From contig JAFUFD010000067.1 of assembly GCA_017470055.1 (NCBI GenBank), positions 1 to 64,000 on the forward strand: DNA of 64,000 bases, in the 5' to 3' direction. Numbering within the stretch: position 1 is the first letter of the stretch; every line of letters begins with the position of its first letter. The position numbers were made by a program, and so were the translations under genes. The DNA is from Prevotella sp. Lineage in GTDB: Bacteria > Bacteroidota > Bacteroidia > Bacteroidales > Bacteroidaceae. The notes beneath the pieces are model-generated. The model ran no database searches, was not told the origin of the DNA, and saw nothing but the letters and a program-made list of their open reading frames with translations. Below are positions 1 through 9,472 of this stretch, piece after piece.

Positions 1-1
1 C

Positions 2-463
2 CAAGAAATGGAACAACTCATCGGAAACTCGACTAAGACAGAAGAAGGTGCCGTTATTGATGATTTTACCATGCCGTCAATCGAGGGGGCTCCCATGAGT
101 ATTATGAGTGAGGTGAAGAAGAACCGCATCACCGTCCTCGATTTCTGGGCCAGTTGGTGTGGTCCTTGTCGCCAGGAGACTCCGTTAATGGTCGAGATTT
201 ACAAGAAATACAAGGATAAGGGACTTGGCTTTGTAGGTATCTCCCTCGATGAGGATGCTGACGCATGGAAACAGGCAACAGACCAGTTAGGAATTGTATG
301 GCCTCAGATGAGTGACCTCAAAGGTTGGGAGAATGCTGCTGCCCAGATGTTCAACGTCACCAGTATTCCCCACACCGTCGTACTCGACCAAAACGGAAAG
401 ATCCTGCGTCGTGGACTCCGTGGTGAGCAGTTAGAGCAGTTCATCGCCGAGCAATTGAAATAA
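2..463 (+). CDS. TlpA-like thiol:disulfide oxidoreductase, C-terminal part (5' end outside window)
   Basis: A thioredoxin-fold protein that would reduce or exchange disulfides in exported proteins. The visible part holds the whole thioredoxin domain: the strand VLDFWASWCGPC with the redox pair CGPC about 50 residues in, then the cis-proline region TSIPHTVV before the last strands. The reading frame is open to the first bases of the window, upstream of the first ATG at position 8. Relatives in Bacteroidetes usually carry an N-terminal signal and a DUF4369-like domain, so I read this as the 3' part of a longer gene and not as a complete 151-residue protein. A hairpin terminator follows at 611-647. 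Confidence 0.85.
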   Translation, partial: QEMEQLIGNSTKTEEGAVIDDFTMPSIEGAPMSIMSEVKKNRITVLDFWASWCGPCRQETPLMVEIYKKYKDKGLGFVGISLDEDADAWKQATDQLGIVWPQMSDLKGWENAAAQMFNVTSIPHTVVLDQNGKILRRGLRGEQLEQFIAEQLK

Positions 464-477
464 GTAAAACCACTTGG

Positions 478-560
478 TTGACATAGAGTCGGCAACTTTG
501 TCGACTGGAGTCAGCACCCCTGTCGACTGGAGTCAGCAACCCTGTCGACTGGAGTCAGCA
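478..560. repeat. 22-bp tandem repeat array, about four units
   Basis: The unit GTCGACTGGAGTCAGCA occurs at 500-516, 522-538 and 544-560, with a degenerate first unit starting at 478. It lies between the thioredoxin gene and the terminator hairpin. A related 23-bp array lies at 11879-11963, also followed by the same hairpin, so this is one copy of a composite intergenic repeat. Confidence 0.85.
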
Positions 561-610
561 AACGATTAGGATACTTCTAACACCTGCGAAGGGCTGCGCT
601 TATAATAACA

Positions 611-647
611 AAGGATGGCATCTACGATTTGCAGATGCCATCCTTTT
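611..647. terminator. Bidirectional hairpin terminator between thioredoxin gene and glgP
   Basis: Arms GGATGGCATCT and AGATGCCATCC enclose a short loop; A residues precede it and T residues follow it, so it can act in both directions for the two converging genes. A sequence-related hairpin is at 12034-12067. Confidence 0.8.
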
Positions 648-669
648 ATAGTAGAATCCTCATTAAGGA

Positions 670-3240
670 TTACATGTTAGGCAACTCCAGCCACTTCACG
701 TAGCAGAAGTCCTGACGGTGAGGTAGGTTCTTATGCTTCGGATACATGCGGACGGCACTCTTGTAGAGACCAGCCTGCTGGGGAGTCAGTGTAGCCTCGA
801 AGGTGTAGTTGTTACCCTCCTTCTTGACCATCTTCAGCGGCTCGATGTTATAGATGCGCTCCTCGCCTTCCTTATTGGTGAAGATGTTCACCTTCTCCAG
901 ACCAACGGCATCGTCGAGTCCCTGCTCGTTGATGACATATTTCAGGCTGTACTTACCGCCTGTCTCACCACCGCCAGCGGGGAAGTCCCACTCGGCACTG
1001 ACTACGTTGATAGCGTCCCAACGCTCGACGACAGCCTCTTTCCACTGGGCGATTTCCTTGGCAAGACGGTTGTCATCCTTAGAGATCTCCTTGAAGCGCT
1101 TAGCCTCCTTGTTATAGAACTTCTCATAGTAGTCGTCGAGTTGACGCTTCATGGTGTAGTGCGGAGCAATCTGGGCGATAGAGTTCTTGATGACCTTGAT
1201 CCAGCCCTTTGAGATGCCCTTCTTGTCCTTGTCATAATAGAGAGGAATAATCTCGTTCTCCAGCAGACCATAGATAGTAGCGGCATCGAGTTGATCCTGA
1301 TAGCCCTGGTTCTGGTAGGTGCGCTTCTCTGTGAGTGCCCATCCAGCACCCTCACGATAGCCCTCCAGCCACCAACCGTCCTTGACAGACAGGTTGACAA
1401 CACCATTCATCTCAGCCTTCTCACCAGAGGTACCAGAAGCCTCGAGAGGACGGGTCGGCGTATTCATCCAGATATCAACACCAGATACCAAGCGACGAGC
1501 CAACAGGAAGTCGTAGTCCTCCAAGAAGATAATCTTACCCAGGAACTCAGGACGCTGGCTGATGTCATAAATCTTCTTGATAAGTCCCTGACCAGCGCCA
1601 TCGGCGGGGTGAGCCTTACCGGCGAAGAGGAAGATAACGGGATGCTCAGGATCGTTGACGATCTTATTCAGACGGTCAAGGTCGGTGAACAACAGGTGGG
1701 CACGCTTATAGGTAGCGAAGCGACGGCAGAAACCGATGACCAGCGCATTGGGGTTCATCTTCTCCAACAGAGATACCACACGTGAGGGATCACCCTGATT
1801 CTTCAGCCATGACTCACGGAACTGCTCCTTGATGTAATCGAAGAGTTTCTGCTTCAGCGCCATACGTGTTGACCAGACCTCCTCGTCAGGACAGTTATAG
1901 ATGCCCTCCCAGATGCTCTGGTTAGACTGGTCGCTCATGTGCTTCTCATCAAAGTACTTGGCATAGACACGACGCCACTCTGTAGCACACCATGTGGGGA
2001 AATGGACACCATTGGTGACATAGCCCACGTGGTTCTCCTCAGGATAATAGCCGTTCCAGATAGGAGCAAACATCTGCTGACTGACCCAACCATGGAGTTT
2101 AGACACGCCATTCACCTCCTGACAGGTGTTGCAAGCGAAGGTTGACATACAGAACTTCTCCGACTTATCCTCTGGATTGATACGTCCCATGCCGATGAAC
2201 TCATCCCATGAGATACCCAACTTAGCAGGATAAGCACCCATATACTTACCAAACAGCCCCTCGTCGAAGTAGTCATGACCAGCAGGAACCGGGGTATGTA
2301 CAGTATAAAGAGAAGAGGCGCGAACAAGTTCCAATGCCTGATTGAATGTCAAGCCCTCCTCAATATAGTCACACAGACGCTGCAGGTTGCAGAGTGCGGC
2401 ATGACCCTCATTGCAATGATAGATATCTTTCTTGATGCCGAGTTTCTTCAACAGCAGCATACCACCGATACCCAGCAGAATCTCCTGCTTCAGGCGGTTC
2501 TCCCAGTCACCACCATAGAGTGAGTGGGTGATGGGCTTGTCGAACTCTGAGTTCATCTCATTATCGGTGTCCAGCAGGTAGAGTTTCACACGACCAACAT
2601 TCACACGCCATACGTATGCATGTACCTGATAGTTGGTGTAAGGAACATCAACCACCAGCGGATTGCCGTCCTTGTCAAGTTCACGCTCAATAGGCAGTGA
2701 GCCGAAATTCTGGCTCTCGTAGTTGGCAATCTGCTGACCGTCCATTGACAGGCTCTGTGTGAAATAGCCGAAACGATAGAGGAAACCAACGGCACACATA
2801 TCGACATTAGAGTCGGAAGCCTCCTTCACATAGTCGCCGGCAAGCATTCCCAGACCACCAGAGTAAATCTTCAGGGCAGAGTGGATGCCGTATTCCATAC
2901 AGAAATAAGCGACAGAAGGACGCTTTGCGTCTGGCTTCACATCCATGTACTTGCGGAACAGGTCATAGACCGCCTTGATACGCTTCATCAGCGCCTTATC
3001 CTTTACAATCTCTTCCTTACGGGCGAAACTCAGACGCTCCAGCAACATCACTGGATTGTGCTTCACCTCATGATAAAGTTCAGGGTCGAGGTCACGGAAC
3101 AGGTCACGCGCCTCGTAGTTCCACACCCACCACATGTTGTGGGCAATCTCGTCCAAACACTTCAGTTGCTCTGGAAGGCTTGACTTCACGGTCAGTTCCT
3201 TCCACTGTGGAGCATTTGCATAATCAGCCTTAATTTTCAT
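670..3240 (-). CDS. glgP: Alpha-glucan (glycogen/maltodextrin) phosphorylase, GT35
   Basis: Phosphorolysis of alpha-1,4-glucan to glucose-1-phosphate, cytoplasmic and PLP-dependent. The 856-residue length and the N-terminal DUF3417-like segment ([20 protein letters not shown]) fit the short bacterial GlgP/MalP-type rather than the classical muscle-type form. The PLP-lysine region reads [14 protein letters not shown] near residue 600; most family members have EASGTSGMK, so Met is replaced by Glu just before the cofactor lysine. It lies 38 bases downstream of the glycogen synthase on the same strand, which suggests one glycogen-turnover operon. Stop is next to a bidirectional terminator. Confidence 0.93.
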   Translation of the reverse strand: MKIKADYANAPQWKELTVKSSLPEQLKCLDEIAHNMWWVWNYEARDLFRDLDPELYHEVKHNPVMLLERLSFARKEEIVKDKALMKRIKAVYDLFRKYMDVKPDAKRPSVAYFCMEYGIHSALKIYSGGLGMLAGDYVKEASDSNVDMCAVGFLYRFGYFTQSLSMDGQQIANYESQNFGSLPIERELDKDGNPLVVDVPYTNYQVHAYVWRVNVGRVKLYLLDTDNEMNSEFDKPITHSLYGGDWENRLKQEILLGIGGMLLLKKLGIKKDIYHCNEGHAALCNLQRLCDYIEEGLTFNQALELVRASSLYTVHTPVPAGHDYFDEGLFGKYMGAYPAKLGISWDEFIGMGRINPEDKSEKFCMSTFACNTCQEVNGVSKLHGWVSQQMFAPIWNGYYPEENHVGYVTNGVHFPTWCATEWRRVYAKYFDEKHMSDQSNQSIWEGIYNCPDEEVWSTRMALKQKLFDYIKEQFRESWLKNQGDPSRVVSLLEKMNPNALVIGFCRRFATYKRAHLLFTDLDRLNKIVNDPEHPVIFLFAGKAHPADGAGQGLIKKIYDISQRPEFLGKIIFLEDYDFLLARRLVSGVDIWMNTPTRPLEASGTSGEKAEMNGVVNLSVKDGWWLEGYREGAGWALTEKRTYQNQGYQDQLDAATIYGLLENEIIPLYYDKDKKGISKGWIKVIKNSIAQIAPHYTMKRQLDDYYEKFYNKEAKRFKEISKDDNRLAKEIAQWKEAVVERWDAINVVSAEWDFPAGGGETGGKYSLKYVINEQGLDDAVGLEKVNIFTNKEGEERIYNIEPLKMVKKEGNNYTFEATLTPQQAGLYKSAVRMYPKHKNLPHRQDFCYVKWLELPNM

Positions 3241-3278
3241 AATCTCTCAAATTGTATTTGAATTCTTATTTTACTTTT

Positions 3279-4946
3279 TCACCTTATAACTTTACGCTTC
3301 TCCGCTTTGCGAAGGGCGATGTCGTATGCCTCATAGTAATACTTGATGAACTCACTCCAAAGGGCTTTCTTCGAGAGTTCATCGGCATGCTTGCGACACT
3401 CCTCAACCTGCTTCTTGGTCATACCAGAGAACTTGGCGACAGTGTCCTTGATGGCATCGGCAACCTCGGAGTAGTTATAGTCTGTGCGATGGATCACCTT
3501 CACACCATCCTCTATCTCGCCATAACGACCGAACTCCTTGTTTGCCCAGAGACCGAAGCCAGCAAGGTCGGTAGTGATGCAAGGTACCTTGAAGGCGACA
3601 GCCTCCAACGGGGTATAGCCCCATGGCTCATAATAGGAGGGATAGATGCAGAGGTCATTACCTAATACGACATCGTAGTAGGTCATATCCATGATACCGT
3701 CCTTGCTGTCGAGATAACAAGGCAGGAAGATCACCTTCACATGGTCTTCCTTACGGTTGTGCATGTCGTAGTATTTCATCATGCCCAGCACATTGTCATG
3801 GCTCATGTTATGCAGCCAGTGCGTAATTTGGGGCACCTCCAGAGGCGTATCGTATGACTTGCCACTCGACAAACGCTCCTGCAAGTCCTTGCGGGGCTCG
3901 CCTACCCAACCGGGCACCTCGATGAAGGCAAGCACCTTCTTCTTCAGTTCCTTGTCACGCAACAGGCGGTTCATTGCCTCCACAAAGACATCAATACCCT
4001 TGTTGCGGAACTCATAGCGTCCAGAGGTAGAGACTATCAGCGTGTCGTCGTCAAGGCTCTCACCCAACAAGGCGTTGGCGACCTCTAACAGGCGCTTACG
4101 CGCCGCCTTGCGCTTCTTGGTGAAGGTGGCAGCCTTGGGCACGAAACTGTTGTCGAAGCCATTGGGCAGCACCACGTCGACAGGCTTGTCGAGCAATTCT
4201 TTACACTCATTGGCAGTAATGTCACTAACCGTCGTAAAACAATCAACATGCAGTGCCGTCTGCTTCTCAATAGAGTGCTTGCTCTGCATGTTCAACTCCT
4301 CAGCCATCTGATCGCCATGATAAGCGAAGAGATAGTCATAAAGGGGCTTTTGGTTGCCTGCTATCGAGCGACCAATACTGGTGGCATGTGTCGTGAAGAT
4401 TGTACCAATCTGGGGCAACACATTATTAATATATAAGGCACCCAGACCACACATCCACTCATTGGCATGATAGACAACACGTTTCTTTGTTTTCAGTAGA
4501 TAGTGATTGTAGTAACTCTCCACCACCAGACCAGCCGCATAGGAGAACATAGAAGCCTCATCATAATCACCATAGGCGTGTAACGAGTCGACTTGATAAT
4601 GCTCCCATAGCCAGCCGTATATCTCGTTCTTCTTCTCAAAGAACGGGCGGAAATCCACTAAGACAGCGATTGGTTCCCCAGGAATAGTCCAACGACCGAC
4701 CCTTACGGTCAGACCGCATTCCTTAGCCTCCCATTGCCACTCGGCAAAGAGCGCCTTGTCCTCACGGAAATATGGACTCTCCTCTTCCTGCCAAAAATCA
4801 GGACCGATAAAGATAATCTGATCCTTTATCACATCCTGCAATGTCTTTGCGCGAGTGGAGAGAACGGTGTAAATACCGCCAACCTTATTACAAACTTCCC
4901 AACTCGATTCAAAGATATAATCAGGCTTTAAAATTTCTTTTCCCAT
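3279..4946 (-). CDS. Glycogen synthase, GT3 family (eukaryote-like)
   Basis: Extends alpha-1,4-glucan chains from a nucleotide sugar. The start SSWEVCNKVGGIYTVL and the active-site strand EPWGYTPLEAVAFKVPCITTD near residue 440 are typical of GT3, the family of animal and yeast glycogen synthases, which Bacteroidetes use instead of the usual bacterial GT5 enzyme. The 555-residue length is normal for bacterial GT3. First gene of a two-gene unit with glgP; a TAACTTTG -7 box on the minus strand lies at 4968-4975, about 22 bases before the ATG. Which sugar nucleotide it uses cannot be read from the sequence. Confidence 0.9.
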   Translation of the reverse strand: MGKEILKPDYIFESSWEVCNKVGGIYTVLSTRAKTLQDVIKDQIIFIGPDFWQEEESPYFREDKALFAEWQWEAKECGLTVRVGRWTIPGEPIAVLVDFRPFFEKKNEIYGWLWEHYQVDSLHAYGDYDEASMFSYAAGLVVESYYNHYLLKTKKRVVYHANEWMCGLGALYINNVLPQIGTIFTTHATSIGRSIAGNQKPLYDYLFAYHGDQMAEELNMQSKHSIEKQTALHVDCFTTVSDITANECKELLDKPVDVVLPNGFDNSFVPKAATFTKKRKAARKRLLEVANALLGESLDDDTLIVSTSGRYEFRNKGIDVFVEAMNRLLRDKELKKKVLAFIEVPGWVGEPRKDLQERLSSGKSYDTPLEVPQITHWLHNMSHDNVLGMMKYYDMHNRKEDHVKVIFLPCYLDSKDGIMDMTYYDVVLGNDLCIYPSYYEPWGYTPLEAVAFKVPCITTDLAGFGLWANKEFGRYGEIEDGVKVIHRTDYNYSEVADAIKDTVAKFSGMTKKQVEECRKHADELSKKALWSEFIKYYYEAYDIALRKAEKRKVIR

Positions 4947-4967
4947 CTTATACTAGTATAACGGGTG

Positions 4968-4975
4968 CAAAGTTA
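4968..4975 (-). promoter_or_regulatory. -7 box for glycogen synthase-glgP operon
   Basis: Minus-strand TAACTTTG matches TAnnTTTG. No clear TTTG -33 element is seen at the usual spacing; the upstream sequence is a long A/T run. Confidence 0.5.
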
Positions 4976-5051
4976 CTTAAAAATTTTAAAAATATAAAAA
5001 GAAATACGATATATTTTTAGACTTTGCCACAATTAATTGATATAGATTTAG

Positions 5052-5059
5052 TATCTTTG
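5052..5059 (+). promoter_or_regulatory. -7 box TATCTTTG directly before the small exported protein gene
   Basis: TATCTTTG ends only five bases before the ATG at 5065, so the predicted transcription start falls on or within a base or two of the start codon. A TTTG at 5023-5026 is 25 bases away, longer than the usual 19-21. Confidence 0.6.
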
Positions 5060-5064
5060 CCCCC

Positions 5065-5490
5065 ATGATGAAAAGATTTGGTTTATTGACACTTATAGCC
5101 CTGATGGCTATTTCTTCCCATGCACAAAAGGACTACAAGCCTTTTGAGGCGTATCTCTATAACGATGAGTACGAGGTTTTCCTACGCATCAACTTCTACG
5201 ATAAGAATATCAAGATAGCAGGACAGGAACTCTATGGAGAACTTCCTGGCTATCTGGGCAGAAAGGGACACTCGTTCTGTTGGGTGATGGTGGAGGCTGA
5301 GATTAAGAACGAGAAGAAGGCATCTATGACGATGATCAACGACTTTGGCAGTGAGGACCTTGAGGCGTCGCTCACCCGCAAGAACGACTCAGTCTATATC
5401 TTCAAGCAAGAAGAAGGGAGCACTGTCAAGATACCTAAGAACGGTAAATGGCAGAAACTCCCTAAAACACTTGTGTTCAAGAGGAAATAG
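5065..5490 (+). CDS. Small exported protein of unknown function
   Basis: I do not recognise the family. The 141-residue product starts with a signal peptide (MMKRFGLLTLIALMAISSHAQ), then a basic, beta-rich domain with no obvious catalytic motif; two Met codons open the frame. The TATCTTTG box five bases upstream leaves almost no leader. The gene converges with the TonB receptor gene: its stop ends at 5490 and the receptor stop begins at 5492, with no terminator hairpin between them, so the two transcripts probably overlap at their 3' ends. Confidence 0.75.
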   Translation: MMKRFGLLTLIALMAISSHAQKDYKPFEAYLYNDEYEVFLRINFYDKNIKIAGQELYGELPGYLGRKGHSFCWVMVEAEIKNEKKASMTMINDFGSEDLEASLTRKNDSVYIFKQEEGSTVKIPKNGKWQKLPKTLVFKRK

Positions 5491-5491
5491 T

Positions 5492-7528
5492 CTACAGCAC
5501 GATCGGTATCAGGACTTTCACGCCTATATTACGTCCCATGTTACAGACACCTGGTCCCTCCGCATATTTCAACCTGCTCAGATGCGACTGGTAGGCACGG
5601 TCAAAGAGGTTGGTGGCATTCAGGAAGACGGCAGCCACCTTTCTGCCATGCCATCTGACATCCGTTCCCGCTGAGAGATTGACCAATGTGTAGGATGGTG
5701 TCACCGTCTCCGTCTCATTAGACGTATGCACATGGCTCTGGCGCAGATAGCACTCCAAGCCCAGACTCACATAGGTGTTATTCAGCACCCGTCCGCCACG
5801 AATGATGTCGTAGCGTAAGTCACTGGTCCAACGGGGTGCTGGCGTGAAAGGCAGATAGCGGCTGTCCTCTGACTGATGCAACTGCACGGCATTCACATAC
5901 GAGAAGGTGTTCTCAAAATGCAGAGGCTCGACAGGATGAAGGTCGACAAAGAGTTCCCCACCCCACAAACGGGCGTCACCCGCCATATACTGATAGTCGT
6001 CAGCATGCTCATCCAGTCGCTGCAAGAAGATGTAATTGTCGATATGGTTGGCAAAAAGGGACAATTGCGCAGAGAGGATTCTCGATGAATAATCAACGCC
6101 TAAGTCAAATTGCCAACTATGCTCTGGCGACAACGTCTGATTGCCGATCTCATAGCGGAAAGTACCCTCATGCTCCCCATTTGACCCTAACTCACTCAGG
6201 TTGGGGGCACGGAAACCGTGCGAGAGGTTCAGACGGGCATTCCACTGGGGAGTGATACGATAGATAACGCCCACACTACCTGTTAGCCCACGGAAATTGC
6301 GACTAAAATCGGTGAAACGCTCCTCACCATCGTCTTCCAAGGCATAACTATGCAGATGACGCAAATCATAGCGCAAGCCACCACTCAAGGTCAACTTCTC
6401 AAAGTGGCGGGTGACAGAGGCAAAAGCACCAATATCAAACAGACGATAGGAGGGAATCAGGAACTCCTCGCCTAAGTTCTGTGAATGCTGCCACATGCCC
6501 GACAGTCCGGCAGCCCACTGCCAATGGTCGTTAGTCTGGGTATAATGCACATCGTAATTAACGGTATGCAGACGGAAATCCAGTCCTAACTCGTCAGCCT
6601 CCTCGTATTCCTTACGGCGGTTCTGCTGATAGCCCATCACAGCCTTCAGAGAGCCGTCACCGATGATGAAGGAATTGTCGAGTATCACTTTGTGATGGTA
6701 AATCTTCTGGTATGCCTCGGAGGGCAACAACGTACCAGTCTCCTCATCACGCTCACCCTCTACTAAACCTGGAGTGATGTGATATGTCGAGAACTTCAGA
6801 TGGGAATAGCCCCATCGGCGATTCAAACCCAACATACCTGTCAGTGCCTGCTCACGGAATTGGGAGCCCCAAACCTTGCCGTCCCGCTTGTTCTTGTATT
6901 CTCCCGCATCTTTCTGACTCCAACGCCAGTTCCAGACCACTCCGCCTTGATGACCTGCGAAATCGATGGTATAGTCCCATAAATGGTTGTTGGTCTGGTA
7001 CTCGCCTCCAACGGTCGCCGCCATCTGACCAAGTGGCATCACTGGCTGCTCATGCAGTACCAGCACACCAGCCATGGCATCGGAGCCGTACATCAGAGAG
7101 GCGGGTCCTTTTAATATCTCAACGGAATGAACGGCATGCGCATCCACCTCCACACCATGCTCGTCACCCCATTGCTGACCTTCCTGACGGATGCCGTCAT
7201 TGACGGTGACGATACGATTATAGCCCAAACCACGTATGACGGGTTTGGAGATACCACTTCCCGTCGTGATCTGCGACACTCCTGGCTGATGGGCAATGGC
7301 ATCAATAATATTGGTGGAGGAGGTTTCCTGTAATACTCGTGGTGCCACGACCGATATAGGGGCAGGTGAATGATTGGCACGCGTGGTACCCGTCAGTCCT
7401 GTCACTGTGACCTCTTGCAGATGTTGCATGTGATAACTGAAACTCTCAATACTATCCGTCTCAGTTTGTGCCGCCACAGGAGCACATAGGCATACCCATG
7501 ACAGCAATAAAATATATGTTGTCTTCAT
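5492..7528 (-). CDS. TonB-dependent outer-membrane receptor, probable metal/metallophore type
   Basis: 678 residues with a signal peptide (ending near CAPVAAQ), a plug domain (PISVVAPRVLQE, IDAIAHQPGV, VIRGLGYNRIVTVNDGIRQEGQQWGDEHG, VEILKGPASLMYGSDAMAGV) and a C-terminal 22-strand type barrel ending in a hydrophobic strand (VKVLIPIVL). The plug wording GQQWGDEHGVEVD resembles zinc/heavy-metal receptors of the ZnuD kind. No SusD partner is adjacent. The upstream gene on the same strand encodes a small Cys/His-rich membrane protein, which supports metal uptake. The substrate is inferred, not shown. Confidence 0.85.
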   Translation of the reverse strand: MKTTYILLLSWVCLCAPVAAQTETDSIESFSYHMQHLQEVTVTGLTGTTRANHSPAPISVVAPRVLQETSSTNIIDAIAHQPGVSQITTGSGISKPVIRGLGYNRIVTVNDGIRQEGQQWGDEHGVEVDAHAVHSVEILKGPASLMYGSDAMAGVLVLHEQPVMPLGQMAATVGGEYQTNNHLWDYTIDFAGHQGGVVWNWRWSQKDAGEYKNKRDGKVWGSQFREQALTGMLGLNRRWGYSHLKFSTYHITPGLVEGERDEETGTLLPSEAYQKIYHHKVILDNSFIIGDGSLKAVMGYQQNRRKEYEEADELGLDFRLHTVNYDVHYTQTNDHWQWAAGLSGMWQHSQNLGEEFLIPSYRLFDIGAFASVTRHFEKLTLSGGLRYDLRHLHSYALEDDGEERFTDFSRNFRGLTGSVGVIYRITPQWNARLNLSHGFRAPNLSELGSNGEHEGTFRYEIGNQTLSPEHSWQFDLGVDYSSRILSAQLSLFANHIDNYIFLQRLDEHADDYQYMAGDARLWGGELFVDLHPVEPLHFENTFSYVNAVQLHQSEDSRYLPFTPAPRWTSDLRYDIIRGGRVLNNTYVSLGLECYLRQSHVHTSNETETVTPSYTLVNLSAGTDVRWHGRKVAAVFLNATNLFDRAYQSHLSRLKYAEGPGVCNMGRNIGVKVLIPIVL

Positions 7529-7570
7529 TTTGTGTTATCTAATTGCGTTATAATAATAATGTATAGCGAA

Positions 7571-7909
7571 TCAGATAACAGGAGGGGCTCTTAATGACTT
7601 TACACGACAGGCAGTCGACAGACACTGCGCTGATGGATTGACAATAACGACTGACTGTGCCCTTACTGTCATGACCAGAGCGACTGCCACCGCTGCCACA
7701 TACGACAGGGAGACAAACTGGCAAAGCACACAGTCGTGGAAACTTGCTGTTTGTAATGAGATATGCCCTCCGTGTGGTAAGTGATTGGCACACTCGTAAC
7801 AATCACCTTCCACACCGAAGGCATTTTGATGAATATGCAGGGACGAGAATACCAGTATCGGCAGGAATACCGATAGCAACAGACGTGCCGCCCAGACTCT
7901 CTTCTGCAT
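7571..7909 (-). CDS. Small Cys/His-rich membrane or exported protein upstream of TonB receptor
   Basis: 112 residues with a hydrophobic N-terminus (signal or first membrane segment), then a cluster of possible metal ligands, CYECANHLPHGGH and FHDCVLC, a second hydrophobic segment (SYVAAVAVALVMTV), and a C-terminus reading SLRAPP. Small proteins of similar layout, with a C-terminal RAPP-like end, often sit beside metal-linked TonB receptors (DUF2946-like in Proteobacteria); that link is from memory. It lies 42 bases upstream of the receptor and 15 bases downstream of fabG, with no visible promoter of its own. A periplasmic metal-binding role is an inference. Confidence 0.65.
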   Translation of the reverse strand: MQKRVWAARLLLSVFLPILVFSSLHIHQNAFGVEGDCYECANHLPHGGHISLQTASFHDCVLCQFVSLSYVAAVAVALVMTVRAQSVVIVNPSAQCLSTACRVKSLRAPPVI

Positions 7910-7924
7910 CTCCTTTTGCGCTTA

Positions 7925-8662
7925 TTACATATTCATACCACCATCTACCTGAATGACCTGACCACTGACATAACTTGACATATCAGAGGCGAGGAAGGTA
8001 GCGACGTTGGCGATATCCTCAACCTGACCACCACGACGCAGAGGGATCTTATTGATCCACTCCTTGCGGATGTCATCAGGCAGAGCCTGGGTCATAGCGG
8101 TATCAATGAAACCGGGGGCGATGGCGTTAGCACGAATACCCTTGGGACCCATCTCCTGACCAATACTCTTAGCAAGGGCTATCAGACCAGCCTTTGAGGC
8201 TGCATAGTTGGCCTGACCGGCATTACCGTGAACACCTACAACAGATGCCATATTGATGATACTACCACCACGCTGACGCATCATAACAGGAACACAAGCG
8301 TGGATGAAGTTGAATGCCGACTTCAGATTAACGGCAATCACGGCATCCCACTGCTGCTCTGTCATACGAAGCATCAAACCGTCTTTCGTGATACCTGCGT
8401 TGTTCACCAGAATGTCAATGCTGCCAAACTCCTCTTTAACAGCCTTAACGACTTCCTCCGTCTGAGCGAAGTCTGCGGCATTAGATGCGTAACTCTTTGC
8501 CTTTACGCCTTTTGCGGCGATTTCCTTCTCTGTTTCTTCATTCACTTCCAAGTCGGTGAATGCGATGTTTGCACCTTCTTCCGCAAACTTCAACGCAATG
8601 GCTTTTCCGATACCACGTGCAGCACCTGTGATGAGTGCTGTCTTACCTTGTAATAATCCCAT
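7925..8662 (-). CDS. fabG: 3-oxoacyl-[acyl-carrier-protein] reductase
   Basis: NADPH-dependent reduction of 3-oxoacyl-ACP in the fatty acid elongation cycle. A 245-residue short-chain dehydrogenase with the cofactor motif GAARGIG (residues 13-19), the NNAG strand (87-90), and the catalytic set Ser140, Tyr153 and Lys157 in NMASVVGVHGNAGQANYAASK. The C-terminus DGGMNM is typical of FabG. It follows the TetR gene by 27 bases and probably shares its promoter at 9332-9363. Other SDR oxidoreductases look similar, but length and the C-terminus fit FabG best. Confidence 0.9.
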   Translation of the reverse strand: MGLLQGKTALITGAARGIGKAIALKFAEEGANIAFTDLEVNEETEKEIAAKGVKAKSYASNAADFAQTEEVVKAVKEEFGSIDILVNNAGITKDGLMLRMTEQQWDAVIAVNLKSAFNFIHACVPVMMRQRGGSIINMASVVGVHGNAGQANYAASKAGLIALAKSIGQEMGPKGIRANAIAPGFIDTAMTQALPDDIRKEWINKIPLRRGGQVEDIANVATFLASDMSSYVSGQVIQVDGGMNM

Positions 8663-8689
8663 AGTTTTTTTATTATTTATCTGTGAATA

Positions 8690-9280
8690 CTATTTCTTAA
8701 TATTTCCTAATGCACCATACACGAATTTGGCGACCTGCGGCTTCGTTGCCTCCTCAGAGAGTCCGTGAGCGATACGTCCGTAGATATACGGCACCTCCAG
8801 TCCCTTGATACAATAATGGGTGATTCCCGCCACTAAATCGACATTATCAATATCGAACTCGCCATCTTCCTTTCCCTCACGGAAAACCTTGCTGAACAAC
8901 TCGATCTCCGCATTGTCGAAGTTCTTGCGAACCTTCTCTACCATCCAGATGTTACGGAAAAACTCTGCACGCAAGTTTCCATTGCGAACCACCGTCTCAC
9001 GAATCATGTTCAAATGGGTGTAGATGAGTTCGATCACCTTCTCTTGAGGACGAATCTTACGGGCCGCAACCTCGTCGAGTTTGTCGGACAAACGCTCCAA
9101 CTCACCCTCTATCACGGCGTAATAGATGTCTTCCTTGGATTTAAAATAGGTATAAAGCGTACGACGACCCTTGCCCGATGCAAGAGCGATGTCATTCATC
9201 GTCGTATTCTCCATTCCGTTTTTGGCAAACAACTGGCGTGCCACGTCAACCAACTTCTGTCTCGTCTTCGATATTGACAT
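8690..9280 (-). CDS. TetR/AcrR family transcriptional regulator
   Basis: 196 residues. The N-terminal helix-turn-helix (residues about 25-48, TTMNDIALASGKGRRTLYTYFKSK) is the TetR DNA-binding domain; the rest is an all-helical ligand or dimer domain without close recognition. It is the first gene of a unit with fabG. An 8-bp inverted repeat TTTGCACA-N12-TGTGCAAA overlaps its own -7 box, which suggests autorepression and joint control of fabG, possibly by an acyl ligand as in FabR/FadR-like regulators. The ligand is a guess. Confidence 0.88.
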   Translation of the reverse strand: MSISKTRQKLVDVARQLFAKNGMENTTMNDIALASGKGRRTLYTYFKSKEDIYYAVIEGELERLSDKLDEVAARKIRPQEKVIELIYTHLNMIRETVVRNGNLRAEFFRNIWMVEKVRKNFDNAEIELFSKVFREGKEDGEFDIDNVDLVAGITHYCIKGLEVPYIYGRIAHGLSEEATKPQVAKFVYGALGNIKK

Positions 9281-9307
9281 ATCTTATTATCCTCCCTAAT
9301 TTTTCAC

Positions 9308-9363
9308 TTTGCACAATACAATTACAATGTGCAAAATTAGGAAATACTTTCGAAACATCCAAA
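9308..9363 (-). promoter_or_regulatory. Promoter and probable TetR operator for tetR-fabG
   Basis: On the minus strand, TTTG (9360-9363) and TAATTTTG (9332-9339) are separated by 20 bases, a full Bacteroidetes promoter. The inverted repeat TTTGCACA (9308-9315) and TGTGCAAA (9328-9335) covers the end of the -7 box and the predicted start of transcription, the usual place for a repressor operator. Confidence 0.65.
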
Positions 9364-9419
9364 TAAAATCGAGAAAAACGTGCAAACAACTGCCAAATTT
9401 CAAAAAAGTTTCAAATATA

Positions 9420-9451
9420 TTTGGTCTTTTCGGAATTTAGTTGTACCTTTG
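9420..9451 (+). promoter_or_regulatory. tRNA promoter
   Basis: TTTG at 9420-9423 and TACCTTTG at 9444-9451 with a 20-base spacer, about 22 bases before the mature 5' end of the tRNA. Confidence 0.75.
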
Positions 9452-9472
9452 CACCCGCTTAAGAGAAATGAT

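Noticed and set aside
478..560. Tandem repeats as a possible CRISPR array
   Set aside because: Period is 22 bases with no unique spacers of 25-40 bases and no cas genes in the window; the same holds for 11760-11963.
854..1785. Plus-strand frames opposite glgP
   Set aside because: They are antisense shadows of a well-supported gene, with no promoter or start context; the same applies to the many frames opposite carB, ffh, vor, GH9-M3 and the helicase.
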